Part shown: positions 18,189 to 27,308 of the stretch, one piece after another
Layout: the number at the start of each line of letters is the position of its first letter
Position numbering within the stretch: the first letter of the stretch is position 1
Assembly: GCA_945860955.1 (NCBI GenBank)
Contig: CAMATH010000095.1
Span: 1 to 33,830, forward strand
From: Planctomicrobium piriforme
Lineage (GTDB): Bacteria; Planctomycetota; Planctomycetia; Planctomycetales; Planctomycetaceae
Direction of reading: 5' to 3'
DNA length: 33,830 nt
Notes under the pieces: model-generated
The model's input: the letters and a program-made list of their open reading frames with translations, nothing else
What the model was told of the DNA's origin: nothing
Databases searched by the model: none
Program-made: the position numbers and the translations under genes

Positions 18189-18926
18189 ATGCCAAAGCTC
18201 AACCAGATCATCGCCATTCAGAACGGCAAGAAGACCCAGGCGAAGGAGGCTCTGACGCAGGCTTACCACCAACTTCAGAAGCCCGACCTGCTCGCGGGGA
18301 TCTCGCGAACCTACAAGCCCAAGGACGAAGCCGGCGAGCCGCAGCCCCCGGAGAGTAAGCAGGTCCAGCTCAAGGTGATCGAAGTGATTGACCGGGTGAC
18401 CAAAGAACTGGGCGAGCTGTTTGACGTTGTTGCGACACAGGACTGGGCGAACTGCCAGGCGAAAGCCGACATCAAGGTCGACGGGAAAGTGGTCCTCGCA
18501 CAGGTCCCGGTGACGCACCTGTTGTTCCTCGAAAAGCAGCTTGTTGATCTCAACACGTTTCTCGAAAAACTGCCGGTACGCGACTCGGGAGAGCGTTGGG
18601 AATTCAACCCGGCCCAGGACTGTTTCGCCTCAGAACCGTACCAGACGACTCGCACGAAGAAGACCCCGAAAAGCCATGTGAAGTACGAGGCGACGAAAGA
18701 ACACCCCGCGCAGGTCGAGATGTATTATGAAGATCTGACGGTAGGAACGTGGACGACCATCAAATACAGCGGGGCGATTCCCGCGAAGGAGCGGAACCGG
18801 CTCCTCGAACGGGTACACCAGCTTTCCGACGCGGTCAAGGGGGCCCGCGAAGAGGCGAACGGCCTCGAGATCGAAAAGAAAAAGACCGGGGAAGCGATTC
18901 TGAACTTCATTTTCCGCGGGAATTGA
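18189..18926 (+). CDS. Conserved-looking protein of unknown function next to permuted tRNA-like RNAs
   Basis: 245 residues from ATG 18189 (MPKLNQIIAIQNG), chosen from the GGAGG site. No signal peptide and no membrane segment, so it is cytoplasmic. The sequence is rich in charged residues and looks well structured: a helical N-terminus, a GISRTYKPKDE loop, a central WANCQAKADIKVDGK strand region, THLLFLEKQL, a basic TTRTKKTPKSHVKYEAT stretch, the EMYYEDLTVGTWTTIKYSG strand pair, and a C-terminal helix rich in Glu/Lys (about 195-235) that may be a coiled coil. I do not recognise a named family. I have an unverified impression that similar uncharacterised proteins exist in other bacterial phyla. 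The first permuted cloverleaf begins 50 bp after the stop, which suggests a functional link, perhaps RNA binding; that is inference. Confidence 0.82.
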   Translation: MPKLNQIIAIQNGKKTQAKEALTQAYHQLQKPDLLAGISRTYKPKDEAGEPQPPESKQVQLKVIEVIDRVTKELGELFDVVATQDWANCQAKADIKVDGKVVLAQVPVTHLLFLEKQLVDLNTFLEKLPVRDSGERWEFNPAQDCFASEPYQTTRTKKTPKSHVKYEATKEHPAQVEMYYEDLTVGTWTTIKYSGAIPAKERNRLLERVHQLSDAVKGAREEANGLEIEKKKTGEAILNFIFRGN

Positions 18927-18951
18927 AATAGACTTTGAATGGGAGTACAGA
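18923..18951 (+). promoter_or_regulatory. Possible promoter for the structured RNA locus
   Basis: TTGAAA at 18923-18928 is followed 17 nt later by TACAGA at 18946-18951, a reasonable -35 but weak -10 match to a housekeeping sigma factor. The -35 overlaps the stop codon of the upstream gene. Transcription would start near 18957-18960, about 20 nt before the first cloverleaf. Co-transcription with the gene is the alternative. Confidence 0.3.
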
Positions 18952-18976
18952 CTCAGCCTCAGACTCAAATTGATAC

Positions 18977-19058
18977 GGTCCGTCAGTGAAGGTGCAAACC
19001 CTTCTCCCGCCACTTTTCGTTCGACCGGCGGGATAGCCCAATCAGCAGAGGCAGGACC
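18977..19058 (+). ncRNA. Circularly permuted tRNA-like cloverleaf, unit 1
   Basis: All four stems of a tRNA pair, but the 3' half comes first. GGTCC (18977-18981) is the 3' anticodon strand; 18982-18987 is a 6-nt variable region; GAAGG/CCTTC (18988-18992/19000-19004) is the T stem with 7-nt loop TGCAAAC; TCCCGCC (19005-19011) is the 3' acceptor strand with A19012 as discriminator. After a 14-nt loop, GGCGGGA (19027-19033) is the 5' acceptor strand, giving seven Watson-Crick pairs. T-A at positions 8-9, a 3-bp D stem GCC/GGC (19036-19038/19050-19052), one spacer A, and GGACC (19054-19058) close the anticodon stem with five perfect pairs. CCA is not encoded. The flanking bases give no U33 loop, so no amino-acid identity can be given. 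Position 55 is G instead of T and position 18 is A instead of G. Confidence 0.85.
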
Positions 19059-19126
19059 TGAGCAACAGATTCTTACCCCAGCGTCAGTATACGTGCTGAT
19101 CGTCGGATCAAGTTTCGCGTCCCTTG
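19059..19126 (+). ncRNA. Linker between the two permuted cloverleaves
   Basis: 68 nt join the 5' half of unit 1 to the 3' half of unit 2. It contains a modest hairpin, TCAG (19084-19087) pairing with CTGA (19096-19099) and extended by a bulged CG pair. No start codon with a ribosome-binding site or tag-like reading frame was found, so there is no support for a tmRNA-type message here. If the two acceptor loops were cut by RNase P and 3' processing, this linker would hold both units together in one 134-nt RNA (19027-19160). Confidence 0.5.
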
Positions 19127-19204
19127 CCGTTGGATGCGGGTTCAAATCCCGTCGCCCGCTCTCGCGTTTGAACGCGGGTGTAGCTCAATGGCTGAGCACA
19201 GCGG
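19127..19204 (+). ncRNA. Circularly permuted tRNA-like cloverleaf, unit 2
   Basis: Same permuted order as unit 1. CCGTTG (19127-19132) is the 3' anticodon strand; GAT (19133-19135) is a short variable region; the T stem GCGGG/CCCGT (19136-19140/19148-19152) encloses the fully canonical T loop TTCAAAT; CGCCCGC (19153-19159) is the 3' acceptor strand with T19160 next. After a 13-nt loop, GCGGGTG (19174-19180) completes a 7-bp acceptor stem with one G-U. T-A at positions 8-9, D stem GCTC/GAGC (19183-19186/19194-19197) with a loop containing GG (positions 18-19), a single A at position 26, and CAGCGG (19199-19204) restore a 6-bp anticodon stem with one G-U. The 5' half resembles ordinary bacterial tRNA genes closely. 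CCA is not encoded and there is no normal anticodon loop. Confidence 0.87.
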
Positions 19205-19220
19205 CGTCAATCTGAGACGC
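19204..19220 (+). ncRNA. Anticodon-arm-like hairpin after unit 2
   Basis: GCGTC (19204-19208) and GACGC (19216-19220) form a perfect 5-bp stem around the 7-nt loop AATCTGA, the dimensions of an anticodon arm. Position 33 equivalent is A rather than U, so it is not a standard anticodon loop. It shares G19204 with the last optional pair of the unit 2 anticodon stem, so the two helices could stack or compete. Confidence 0.6.
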
Positions 19221-19262
19221 GAATTAAACGGATACCGCCGACGTGTTCTAACAGCACAACCC

Positions 19263-19293
19263 GACCCCGACCGAAGGATACTCGGTCGGGGTC
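19263..19293 (+). terminator. 12-bp terminator-like hairpin ending the RNA locus
   Basis: GACCCCGACCGA at 19263-19274 pairs perfectly with 19282-19293 around AGGATAC. The following bases ACTTTCT are only weakly T-rich. Its position just after the tRNA-like units and before the convergent mutS stop suggests it ends the RNA transcript. Confidence 0.7.
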
Positions 19294-19399
19294 ACTTTCT
19301 GCGCGGTGGCACGTCCTGAACCTCTTTACAACCCTTGTGGCGCTCGCACGATCGCATTGAAAATGAACCTTGCGCCGCCGTCCCTCGTCGAGCCGTGAA

Positions 19400-22057
19400 C
19401 TACGGATTCTCTTTCAAATCCTTCTGAATCGCACTGAGCGCACTCAACGCCTCATCCGGCGACAGCAGTTCGGTCTTCATCTCACGAATGCGATCGAGAA
19501 CCGGGTGTTCAATCACTTTGAACAGTTGCAGTTGCTTCCCCCGGCGATTGGGGTTTTCTCTTGGAGGAACCTTCGGCTTGCCGTTCTTGTCGAGATGGTC
19601 GGCTTCCAGTGTTTCAAGAATCACACGCGCCCGGTCGACCACCCGCAGGGGGATTCCCGCGAGCCGGGCGACGTGGATCCCATAACTTTTGTCCGCCGAC
19701 CCCGCGACAATTTTGTGCAGGAAAGCGATCCCGTCCCCCTGCTCGCGGACCGCCACATTCCAGTTCCGCACCTGAGGCAACGTCTGCGACAATTCCGTAA
19801 GTTCATGGTAGTGCGTGGCAAACAACGTCCGACTGCCGGCGATGTCGTGCAGAAACTCTGTCACCGCCCAGGCGAGAGAAATTCCGTCATACGTGCTGGT
19901 TCCGCGGCCGATTTCGTCGAGAACCACCAGGCTCCGCTCGGTCGCCTGATGCAGAATCCGCGCGGTCTCGGTCATTTCGACCATGAACGTACTCTGCCCG
20001 CGACTCAGTTCGTCGCTGGCCCCGACCCGGGCGAAGATCCGATCGGCCACCCCCAGTTTCGCCGACTTGGCAGGAACGAACGAACCAATCTGGGCGAGAA
20101 TGGTCAAAAGTGCCGTCTGTCGGATGTACGTACTCTTGCCGGCCATATTGGGACCGGTGATGATCTGCAATCGACCGTGGTCCCCTCCCAGCAACGTGTC
20201 GTTCGGCACGAACTGTCCCGAAGGCTGCAGCTTGTCGAGTACGGGATGTCGCCCTTCACGGATCTCGAGAATCGGTTCCGCGGTCAATACCGGCCGGCAG
20301 TAGTTGCGCTGCGTGGCCAGCACGGCCAGTCCCGCCAGGACGTCTAGCTGCGCCAGGGCCTCGGCGGTCTGTTTGAGCCGACGTCCCTCGCCAGCCACCC
20401 GTTGCCGTAATTCTGTAAACAGCTCCTGCTCGAGACTCTTCGACCGTTCCTCCGAACGCAGCACCTTTTCTTCATGCTCTTTAAGCTGCGGAGTGATGAA
20501 TCGCTCCTGGTTCTTCAGCGTCTGCTTGCGGATGTAGTCGGGAGGGATCGGGGTCTTCGCCGCCTGTGCCGCGGTGATTTCGAGGTAATAGCCGAAGACC
20601 TTGTTGAATCCGACCTTCAGACTGGGGATGCCGGTCCGCTCGATTTCCTGCGCCTGATACCGCGCGATCCACTCTTTACCACCCCGCGCCAGATCGCGTA
20701 ACTCATCAAGCTGGGGATGGTAGCCCGAACGAATCACGCCACCGTCCAGCACCGAGAGGGGCGGTTCGTCGACTAGGGCCGCGTCAATGGGACCGAGGAC
20801 ATCGGCGCAAGGGTCCAGTTTGTCGCGTACGTCGCGCAATCCCGCGCTGGTGCACCGATCGAGCTTGCCACACAAACTCGGGAGCAGCACCAGCGTGTTC
20901 GCCAGGAAACGCAGGTCGCGGGGACTGGCCCGCCCCGTGGCGACGCGCGCGGTGAGTCGGGCGAGGTCGTACATCTTGCCCAGCGCTTCGCGCAGTTCGC
21001 GGGCGAGGGCGGGCTGATCGAACAGTTCCTGGACCGCGTCAAGTCGACGGTCGATCGCGGCAACATCGGTCAGCGGATTCGAGACCCAGTCGGCCAGCAA
21101 GCGGGCCCCCATCGCGGTGACGGTTTCATCGATCGCAAACAGCAGCGACCCGGAACGCTGCCCGTCGCGCAACGTCCGCGACACTTCCAGACTTCGGCGG
21201 GTCGCCTCGTCGATCTGTAAGGTCGAACCGCGCTGGAACGGTTCGAGCTTCTCGATATGAGGCAGCGCGCTTTTTTGCGTCTCCTGAACATACTCCAGAA
21301 GCGCACCGGCCGCCCAGATCGCTGGCGTCTCCTCGATTTCCCACCCAAACCCCGCCAACGTGTTCACACCGAAATGGGTGCGCAACAGCTCCCGCGTGTG
21401 CGTGGCGGCGAAACTCCACGGAGGGCGTTCCGTCAGCAGGGTTCGACCCGGAGTCGACGGACCGTGCCCGGGCATCGCCACCCCCAGGGTCGCCGCCAGT
21501 GCGGGAAGATGGGGCGCATCTTCCGGAACAAGGCACTCGGCAGCCTGTAACCGCGCCAACTCGTCGGCGAGTCCTTCCGGTGGCAGCTCGGTCGCCAGGA
21601 ACCGACCGGTCGACAATTCCAGCCACGCCAATCCCGCCGGCCGATCTTTGTCCCACACGACGCATGCCAGGAAATTGCTCTCACGCGGGTCGAGGAGGGC
21701 GTCGTCGGTGAGTGTCCCCGGTGTGACGACCCGCGTCACCTCCCGCCGAATGATCCCCTTCGCGACCGCGGGATCTTCGACCTGTTCGCAGACGGCGGCG
21801 CGAAACCCGGCCTGGATCAGCCGACGGAGATAATTGTCGAGCTGATGGTACGGAAACCCCGCCATCGGGATCGGGTTAGTCGACCCTTTGTCACGCGTGG
21901 TGAGCGTAATTCCCAGCGCCCGCGAGGCGTCCTGAGCGTCTTCGTAAAACAGCTCGTAGAAGTCCCCGATCCGAAACAGCAACATCGTCCCCGGATGCTG
22001 CGACTTGACTTCCAAGTAGCGCTGCATCGCGGGGGTGGGGGGGCGGTCGGAACTCAT
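19400..22057 (-). CDS. mutS: DNA mismatch repair protein MutS
   Basis: 885 residues from ATG 22057 (MSSDRPP); a GTG eight codons earlier at 22081 is possible. The mismatch-binding wedge GDFYELF (Phe33-x-Glu35) is at the N-terminus, with the connector, lever and clamp domains following at normal length. The ATPase has Walker [10 protein letters not shown] with Lys about 641, the [12 protein letters not shown] block and a later THYHEL motif. MutS recognises mismatches and small loops and recruits MutL. The size and Phe-x-Glu motif place it with MutS1 rather than MutS2. It follows acs and the dehydrogenase on the same strand after a gap of about 140 bp and converges with the tRNA-like RNA locus. 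Confidence 0.97.
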   Translation of the reverse strand: MSSDRPPTPAMQRYLEVKSQHPGTMLLFRIGDFYELFYEDAQDASRALGITLTTRDKGSTNPIPMAGFPYHQLDNYLRRLIQAGFRAAVCEQVEDPAVAKGIIRREVTRVVTPGTLTDDALLDPRESNFLACVVWDKDRPAGLAWLELSTGRFLATELPPEGLADELARLQAAECLVPEDAPHLPALAATLGVAMPGHGPSTPGRTLLTERPPWSFAATHTRELLRTHFGVNTLAGFGWEIEETPAIWAAGALLEYVQETQKSALPHIEKLEPFQRGSTLQIDEATRRSLEVSRTLRDGQRSGSLLFAIDETVTAMGARLLADWVSNPLTDVAAIDRRLDAVQELFDQPALARELREALGKMYDLARLTARVATGRASPRDLRFLANTLVLLPSLCGKLDRCTSAGLRDVRDKLDPCADVLGPIDAALVDEPPLSVLDGGVIRSGYHPQLDELRDLARGGKEWIARYQAQEIERTGIPSLKVGFNKVFGYYLEITAAQAAKTPIPPDYIRKQTLKNQERFITPQLKEHEEKVLRSEERSKSLEQELFTELRQRVAGEGRRLKQTAEALAQLDVLAGLAVLATQRNYCRPVLTAEPILEIREGRHPVLDKLQPSGQFVPNDTLLGGDHGRLQIITGPNMAGKSTYIRQTALLTILAQIGSFVPAKSAKLGVADRIFARVGASDELSRGQSTFMVEMTETARILHQATERSLVVLDEIGRGTSTYDGISLAWAVTEFLHDIAGSRTLFATHYHELTELSQTLPQVRNWNVAVREQGDGIAFLHKIVAGSADKSYGIHVARLAGIPLRVVDRARVILETLEADHLDKNGKPKVPPRENPNRRGKQLQLFKVIEHPVLDRIREMKTELLSPDEALSALSAIQKDLKENP

Positions 22058-22198
22058 CGCGTCCTGGATTCGAAAATTCACGCGGCCATTTGTCGAAAGA
22101 AACTCCCGTTACCCAGCGCCCAACCAAACGACTGGGGCTTCGAACTTCGAATTCCTTTCGACCTCCCGCCTTCGAAGTTCGACACTCCTGCGGGGCCG

Positions 22199-24145
<1,947 letters not shown>

Positions 24146-24240
24146 TTCGCAGCAGCTCCGCGTGGAGAAACGAGAACGTGGAGAAACAGATGAGCAAGGA
24201 GGGACTGGTGGTCGCCGGGAGACGACTGGGGGCGGTCAGA

Positions 24241-25023
24241 TTACATCTCGCCCGAAGCGCGATTCGACCACCAGGGAAGGCTCACGCCGCCATCGATGGT
24301 GAGCGTGCTGCCGGTCATGTAGTCGGCGTCGGGACTCAGGACAAACGTGATCGCGCCGGCGATTTCTTCGGGGCTTCCCATGCGGCCCCAGGGAAGTTTC
24401 GTCGCTCCTTGAGCGATTTGGTCTTCTGAGAAGAATTTCCGCTCACCCGGGGTGTCGATCCAGCCGGGATGGACGATGTTCACCCGAACCTTGTGACACG
24501 CGAGTTCGATCGCCGCCGTACGGGCCATGTGGTCGATCGCCGCCTTTGACATGTTGTAGGCCATGGCGGTGGGAATCGCGAGAACGGCGTGAGGAGAGCT
24601 GACGACGGCGATCGAGCCGCCGCGCCCCTGCTTCACCATCTGCTGGGCGCTTGCGCGGACGCCGTAAAACGCCCCCCACATGGTGACGTCGATCGTGCGT
24701 TTGAACCCTTCCATCTTGGCGTCGATCATCAGTTCGCGATCGCTGTAGACCGCGTTCGAGACGAAACAGTCGAGGCTTCCGAATTCCTTGACGGTCTGCG
24801 CCACGATCCCTTCCACCGCCGACTGATCGGACACGTCGGCCTGGACCAGAATCGCCTTTCGACCAAGTTTTTCAATCTCGGCTTTGACCTCTTCGGCGGC
24901 GTCGCGGTGCGAGCGGAAGTTGATCGCCACGTTGGCTCCCTGGCGAGCCAGATTGAGGGCGACAGCTCGACCGATGCCCAGTGACGCGCCCGTGATCAGG
25001 GCCGATTTGCCAGCGAATTTCAT
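24241..25023 (-). CDS. Short-chain dehydrogenase/reductase
   Basis: 260 residues from ATG 25023 (MKFAGKSALIT); the frame is open 73 codons further upstream but those residues are not SDR-like. The cofactor motif TGASLGIG is at 11-18, the usual NNAG is replaced by SNAV (about 89-92), the catalytic Ser lies in VVSSPH (about 142-143), and the active-site Tyr156-x3-Lys160 is intact in AYNMSK. The closing block YMTGSTLTIDGG is typical of classical SDRs of the glucose-dehydrogenase/FabG type. NAD(P)H-dependent oxidoreductase; substrate not predictable. It precedes acs on the same strand, which may reflect only shared direction. Confidence 0.92.
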   Translation of the reverse strand: MKFAGKSALITGASLGIGRAVALNLARQGANVAINFRSHRDAAEEVKAEIEKLGRKAILVQADVSDQSAVEGIVAQTVKEFGSLDCFVSNAVYSDRELMIDAKMEGFKRTIDVTMWGAFYGVRASAQQMVKQGRGGSIAVVSSPHAVLAIPTAMAYNMSKAAIDHMARTAAIELACHKVRVNIVHPGWIDTPGERKFFSEDQIAQGATKLPWGRMGSPEEIAGAITFVLSPDADYMTGSTLTIDGGVSLPWWSNRASGEM

Positions 25024-25195
25024 GCGGAACTCCAGCGGTCGCGGCGGGTCGTGTGCAAACCCCTTGAGGCGACGGTTTGGTTGAGAATGCGGTTCTGTGG
25101 TGTGTGCCGCAGGATAGCAGAGTTGGGCGACCAGACCAACGCAACGGCGGGGCATTCCAGCGTCAACACACAACGCCCCCGGCGCAATCAGCGCC

Positions 25196-25397
25196 GGGTG
25201 CCACGGCCAGCGACCAACGTGAGTCGGCCGTGCGAGCGTCACGGGGGCGTCGAAGAGGCTAACCGCGAGACCTTGCCAGTTCGGATGCGTCGATGAAAAA
25301 CAAAGCCCGCTTCGGCTTCAAAATCAACCGACGTTAAACCGACATGTCCGTTGATGTTCGCACGGCCGACTCGCTGCGCTCGCTGGCCGTGGCACCC
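25196..25397. repeat. Interrupted ~40-bp inverted repeat pair
   Basis: The left arm, GGGTGCCACGGCCAGCGA (25196-25213) then GAGTCGGCCGTGCGA (25221-25235), is matched in reverse complement by 25358-25372 and 25380-25397, with the same order and 7-nt gaps. The arms are 122 bp apart. The 15-mer GAGTCGGCCGTGCGA also occurs at 13515-13529. This is a dispersed intergenic repeat family, possibly a small non-autonomous element. Confidence 0.7.
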
Positions 25398-25429
25398 AAT
25401 TCGCCTCCAAGCGTGCCGTTGAGTTTTTA

Positions 25430-25583
25430 GACAGGATGAAAGGGATGAAGAGGATGGACAGGATTGCTGAGGCGGCTGTCGATTGCGTGGATCGGGAGTT
25501 TTTCGATTTGAGTCACTTATTTAGTGAGCAGGAATGGCGCGCGACTCCATCCTGTTCATCCCTTTCATCCTCTTCATCCTGTC
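25430..25583. repeat. GGATGA-type inverted repeat element, copy 1
   Basis: Starts with GACAGGATGAAAGGGATGAAGAGGATG (25430 onward) and ends with the reverse-complement-like segment at 25547-25583 finishing TTCATCCTGTC. The arms are built from short purine-rich words (AGGATGA, AGGGATGA). The centre (about 90 bp) does not match the centre of the copies at 30.9 and 33.6 kb, and the arms are in the opposite relative orientation. Likely the same end sequences around different cores. Confidence 0.6.
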
Positions 25584-25640
25584 AAATTCTTTCCGTAAGG
25601 CGTACGCACTCAAACCAGCTTCCATGCTGGCCGTTGAAAA

Positions 25641-25675
25641 AAAATACCCGCCGACTCGAAGACCGAGTCGGCGGG
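25641..25675 (-). terminator. Intrinsic terminator of the small cytochrome gene
   Basis: A perfect 12-bp stem (25647-25658 with 25664-25675, loop AAGAC) is followed on the minus strand by TATTTTTTTT (plus-strand A-run 25637-25646). It lies 32 bp after the stop of the minus-strand cytochrome gene and is the clearest rho-independent terminator in the window. Confidence 0.92.
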
Positions 25676-25707
25676 CACGAACGCGAGGATGCTTGCGCAA
25701 CTATCGG

Positions 25708-26040
25708 TTACTTGTGGGCGCCGTGGCAGCCACCGCAGTTGACGGCTTTCTTGAAGTCGTCGACTTTGTTGTCCTTGACCGCCTTCACGAGGGCGTCGCA
25801 CTTTTCCTTCCAGGCCTTATCGTCACCCTTCGGGGGCTTGTGCTTGCCCATCGAGGTGTAGGCTTCGAGGAGTTTTTCCTTCTCTTCCTTCGTCGCTTCA
25901 CCCTTCTCGAACTTCTCGTGAAGCTTGTCCTTGTGCAGCTTCATCGCTTCCTTGATCGTGTACTTGGGCTTGTCTTCCGCGGCGTTCAAAGAGACGCCAA
26001 CCAGACACGCCACCATCGCCATCAGCAACATCCGCTTCAT
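25708..26040 (-). CDS. Small secreted c-type cytochrome
   Basis: 110 residues from ATG 26040 (MKRMLLM), preceded by GAGGAG about 9 nt upstream, which fixes this start over the longer open frame. A signal peptide (MKRMLLMAMVACLVGVSLNAA) gives a mature protein of about 90 residues, very rich in Lys and Glu and probably all-helical. A single haem-binding CGGCH sits at the extreme C-terminus, followed only by GAHK. The C-terminal position of the haem motif with a helical body recalls cytochrome c' type four-helix bundles, but the body here is short. Periplasmic electron or ligand binding is likely. It stands alone with its own terminator, suggesting good expression. Confidence 0.85.
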   Translation of the reverse strand: MKRMLLMAMVACLVGVSLNAAEDKPKYTIKEAMKLHKDKLHEKFEKGEATKEEKEKLLEAYTSMGKHKPPKGDDKAWKEKCDALVKAVKDNKVDDFKKAVNCGGCHGAHK

Positions 26041-26322
26041 CGTGTACGACTCCTCAACAATGACATTTCCGCGAAGCCCTTCAGGTGCGCACGCACCGGA
26101 TCGCTCCACGGGACTTTCGCACCAGACAGCCCACAGCTCCTCCGTCGGCGCGCGACGGGCCAAAACCGGGTGTCGAGAACATTGGAATCAATCCGGCGGG
26201 TGTTTGCCAGTCAAACCCCCGCCGATCTTTCGAACCGGCCGACTGGCAACCGCGCTTCCCGTGCGAAAGAATGCTATCGTTACTCCCGATTCCGTCCCGT
26301 CCCATCCCCGCTGAGATTTTTC

Positions 26323-27270
26323 ATGTCCGGTTCCCCGACTGGTTCTCCCCGTGTGCTTGTCACGGGCGGGAGCGGTTTTATTGGTGCCTGGGTGCTGCGC
26401 GAGTTGCTGGCGCTCGGAGCCTCGCCAGTCGTGTTCGACGCGGTGGAAAACCGCCGCCGCTGGCAGCGCATCATCGGGCCGGCCGCCGAGTCCATCGCGT
26501 TTCATCGCGGACAACTCACCGACCGTGCCGCGCTGGACCGCGCCTTCGCCGACGGCCCGGTTTCCCACGTCATCCATCTCGCCGCGCTCCTCACTCCCGA
26601 CTGCCAGTCCGACCCGATTCGCGGGTGCGAAGTCAACATGCTGGGAACGACCGTGTTGTTCGAAGCGGCCCGAATCCACAAGGTGCGCGGCCTCTCGTGG
26701 GCGAGTTCGCTGGCGGTGTTTGGTCCCGAACCGGGCGAGGCGGCAAACGCCGGTCCCCGGATCCCCAACCGCCCCCCCTCCTTTTACGGTGCCTTCAAGA
26801 AAGCGTGCGAACTGGTCGCAGAACAGTACTGGATGCACTTCCAACTCCCGTCCGTCGGACTGAGGCCGCATGTGGTTTACGGTCCGGAACGGGAACAGGG
26901 GATCTCGGCGGGACCGTCGTTGGCGGCCCGGGCGGCGGCGCATGGAGAGTCATTCACCATCAGCTTCCGGGGTGCGCTGGGGTACGATTATGTGGTGGAT
27001 GTCGCTCGGGCCTTTGTCCGGTCGGCGCTCGAAACGCCCCCCGGTGCCCATGTCGTCGATCTCCCCAGTGAACTGGCGAGTGTGGAACAGATCGTGGCTG
27101 CGATCGAGCGGATTGTCCCGGGGTCGGCGGGAACCCTGACCGTCGACGGTCCCTGCCTACCCAGCAACGATTCGCCCCGCACCGCGATGATCACCGACCT
27201 GTTTCCTGACTGGCGGGCGACGACGCTCTCCGAAGGGTTGCGACAGACGGTCGATTTCTATCGCACCTGA
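26323..27270 (+). CDS. NAD-dependent epimerase/dehydratase (extended SDR)
   Basis: 315 residues from ATG 26323 (MSGSPTG). The Rossmann motif TGGSGFIG is at 14-21, HLAALLTPDCQ follows, the catalytic Ser is in SWASSLAVFG and the active-site pair Tyr155-x3-Lys159 is in FYGAFKKACE. The closing LRPHVVYGPERE block is typical of UDP-sugar epimerases and related extended SDRs. The substrate cannot be read from sequence; there is no glycosyltransferase cluster nearby. Divergent from the small cytochrome gene; the cyclase-like gene follows after 38 bp on the same strand. Confidence 0.9.
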   Translation: MSGSPTGSPRVLVTGGSGFIGAWVLRELLALGASPVVFDAVENRRRWQRIIGPAAESIAFHRGQLTDRAALDRAFADGPVSHVIHLAALLTPDCQSDPIRGCEVNMLGTTVLFEAARIHKVRGLSWASSLAVFGPEPGEAANAGPRIPNRPPSFYGAFKKACELVAEQYWMHFQLPSVGLRPHVVYGPEREQGISAGPSLAARAAAHGESFTISFRGALGYDYVVDVARAFVRSALETPPGAHVVDLPSELASVEQIVAAIERIVPGSAGTLTVDGPCLPSNDSPRTAMITDLFPDWRATTLSEGLRQTVDFYRT

Positions 27271-27308
27271 ATCCCCAGCGGCCTCAATCTCTCTACACGC
27301 CGTTTCCC

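Larger units (their letters stand above)
25024..25640. other. Intergenic region carrying two repeat structures
   Basis: About 617 bp with no credible gene. It contains the long inverted repeat 25196-25235/25358-25397 and a GGATGA-rich inverted element at 25430-25583 (both listed separately). Short frames at 25436-25861 and 25534 onward run through these repeats and through the small cytochrome gene on the other strand and are not genes. Confidence 0.6.

Noticed and set aside
19027-19160. Ordinary-order tRNA or tRNA with an intron made of the 5' half of unit 1 and the 3' half of unit 2
   Set aside because: Only 5 acceptor pairs form, two positions mismatch, no anticodon stem forms and the insert is about 80 nt. 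The permuted pairing gives full 7-bp stems for both units. It remains listed only as a rival fold.
19127-19204. A functional permuted tRNA with a readable anticodon
   Set aside because: No joining of the flanking bases gives a 7-nt loop with U at position 33, and bacteria lack the splicing endonuclease. No amino-acid identity is claimed.
18977-19293. Two-piece (permuted) tmRNA
   Set aside because: The order resembles permuted tmRNA, but there are two full cloverleaves with true D stems, no tag reading frame and no alanine G3-U70 pair.
25430-25583. CRISPR array from the GGATGA repeats
   Set aside because: The words are 7-9 nt, irregular and without unique spacers of constant length; no cas gene is nearby.
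25534-26322. N-terminal extension of the epimerase over 25534-26322
   Set aside because: It runs antisense through the small cytochrome gene and its terminator; the Rossmann motif begins right after ATG 26323.
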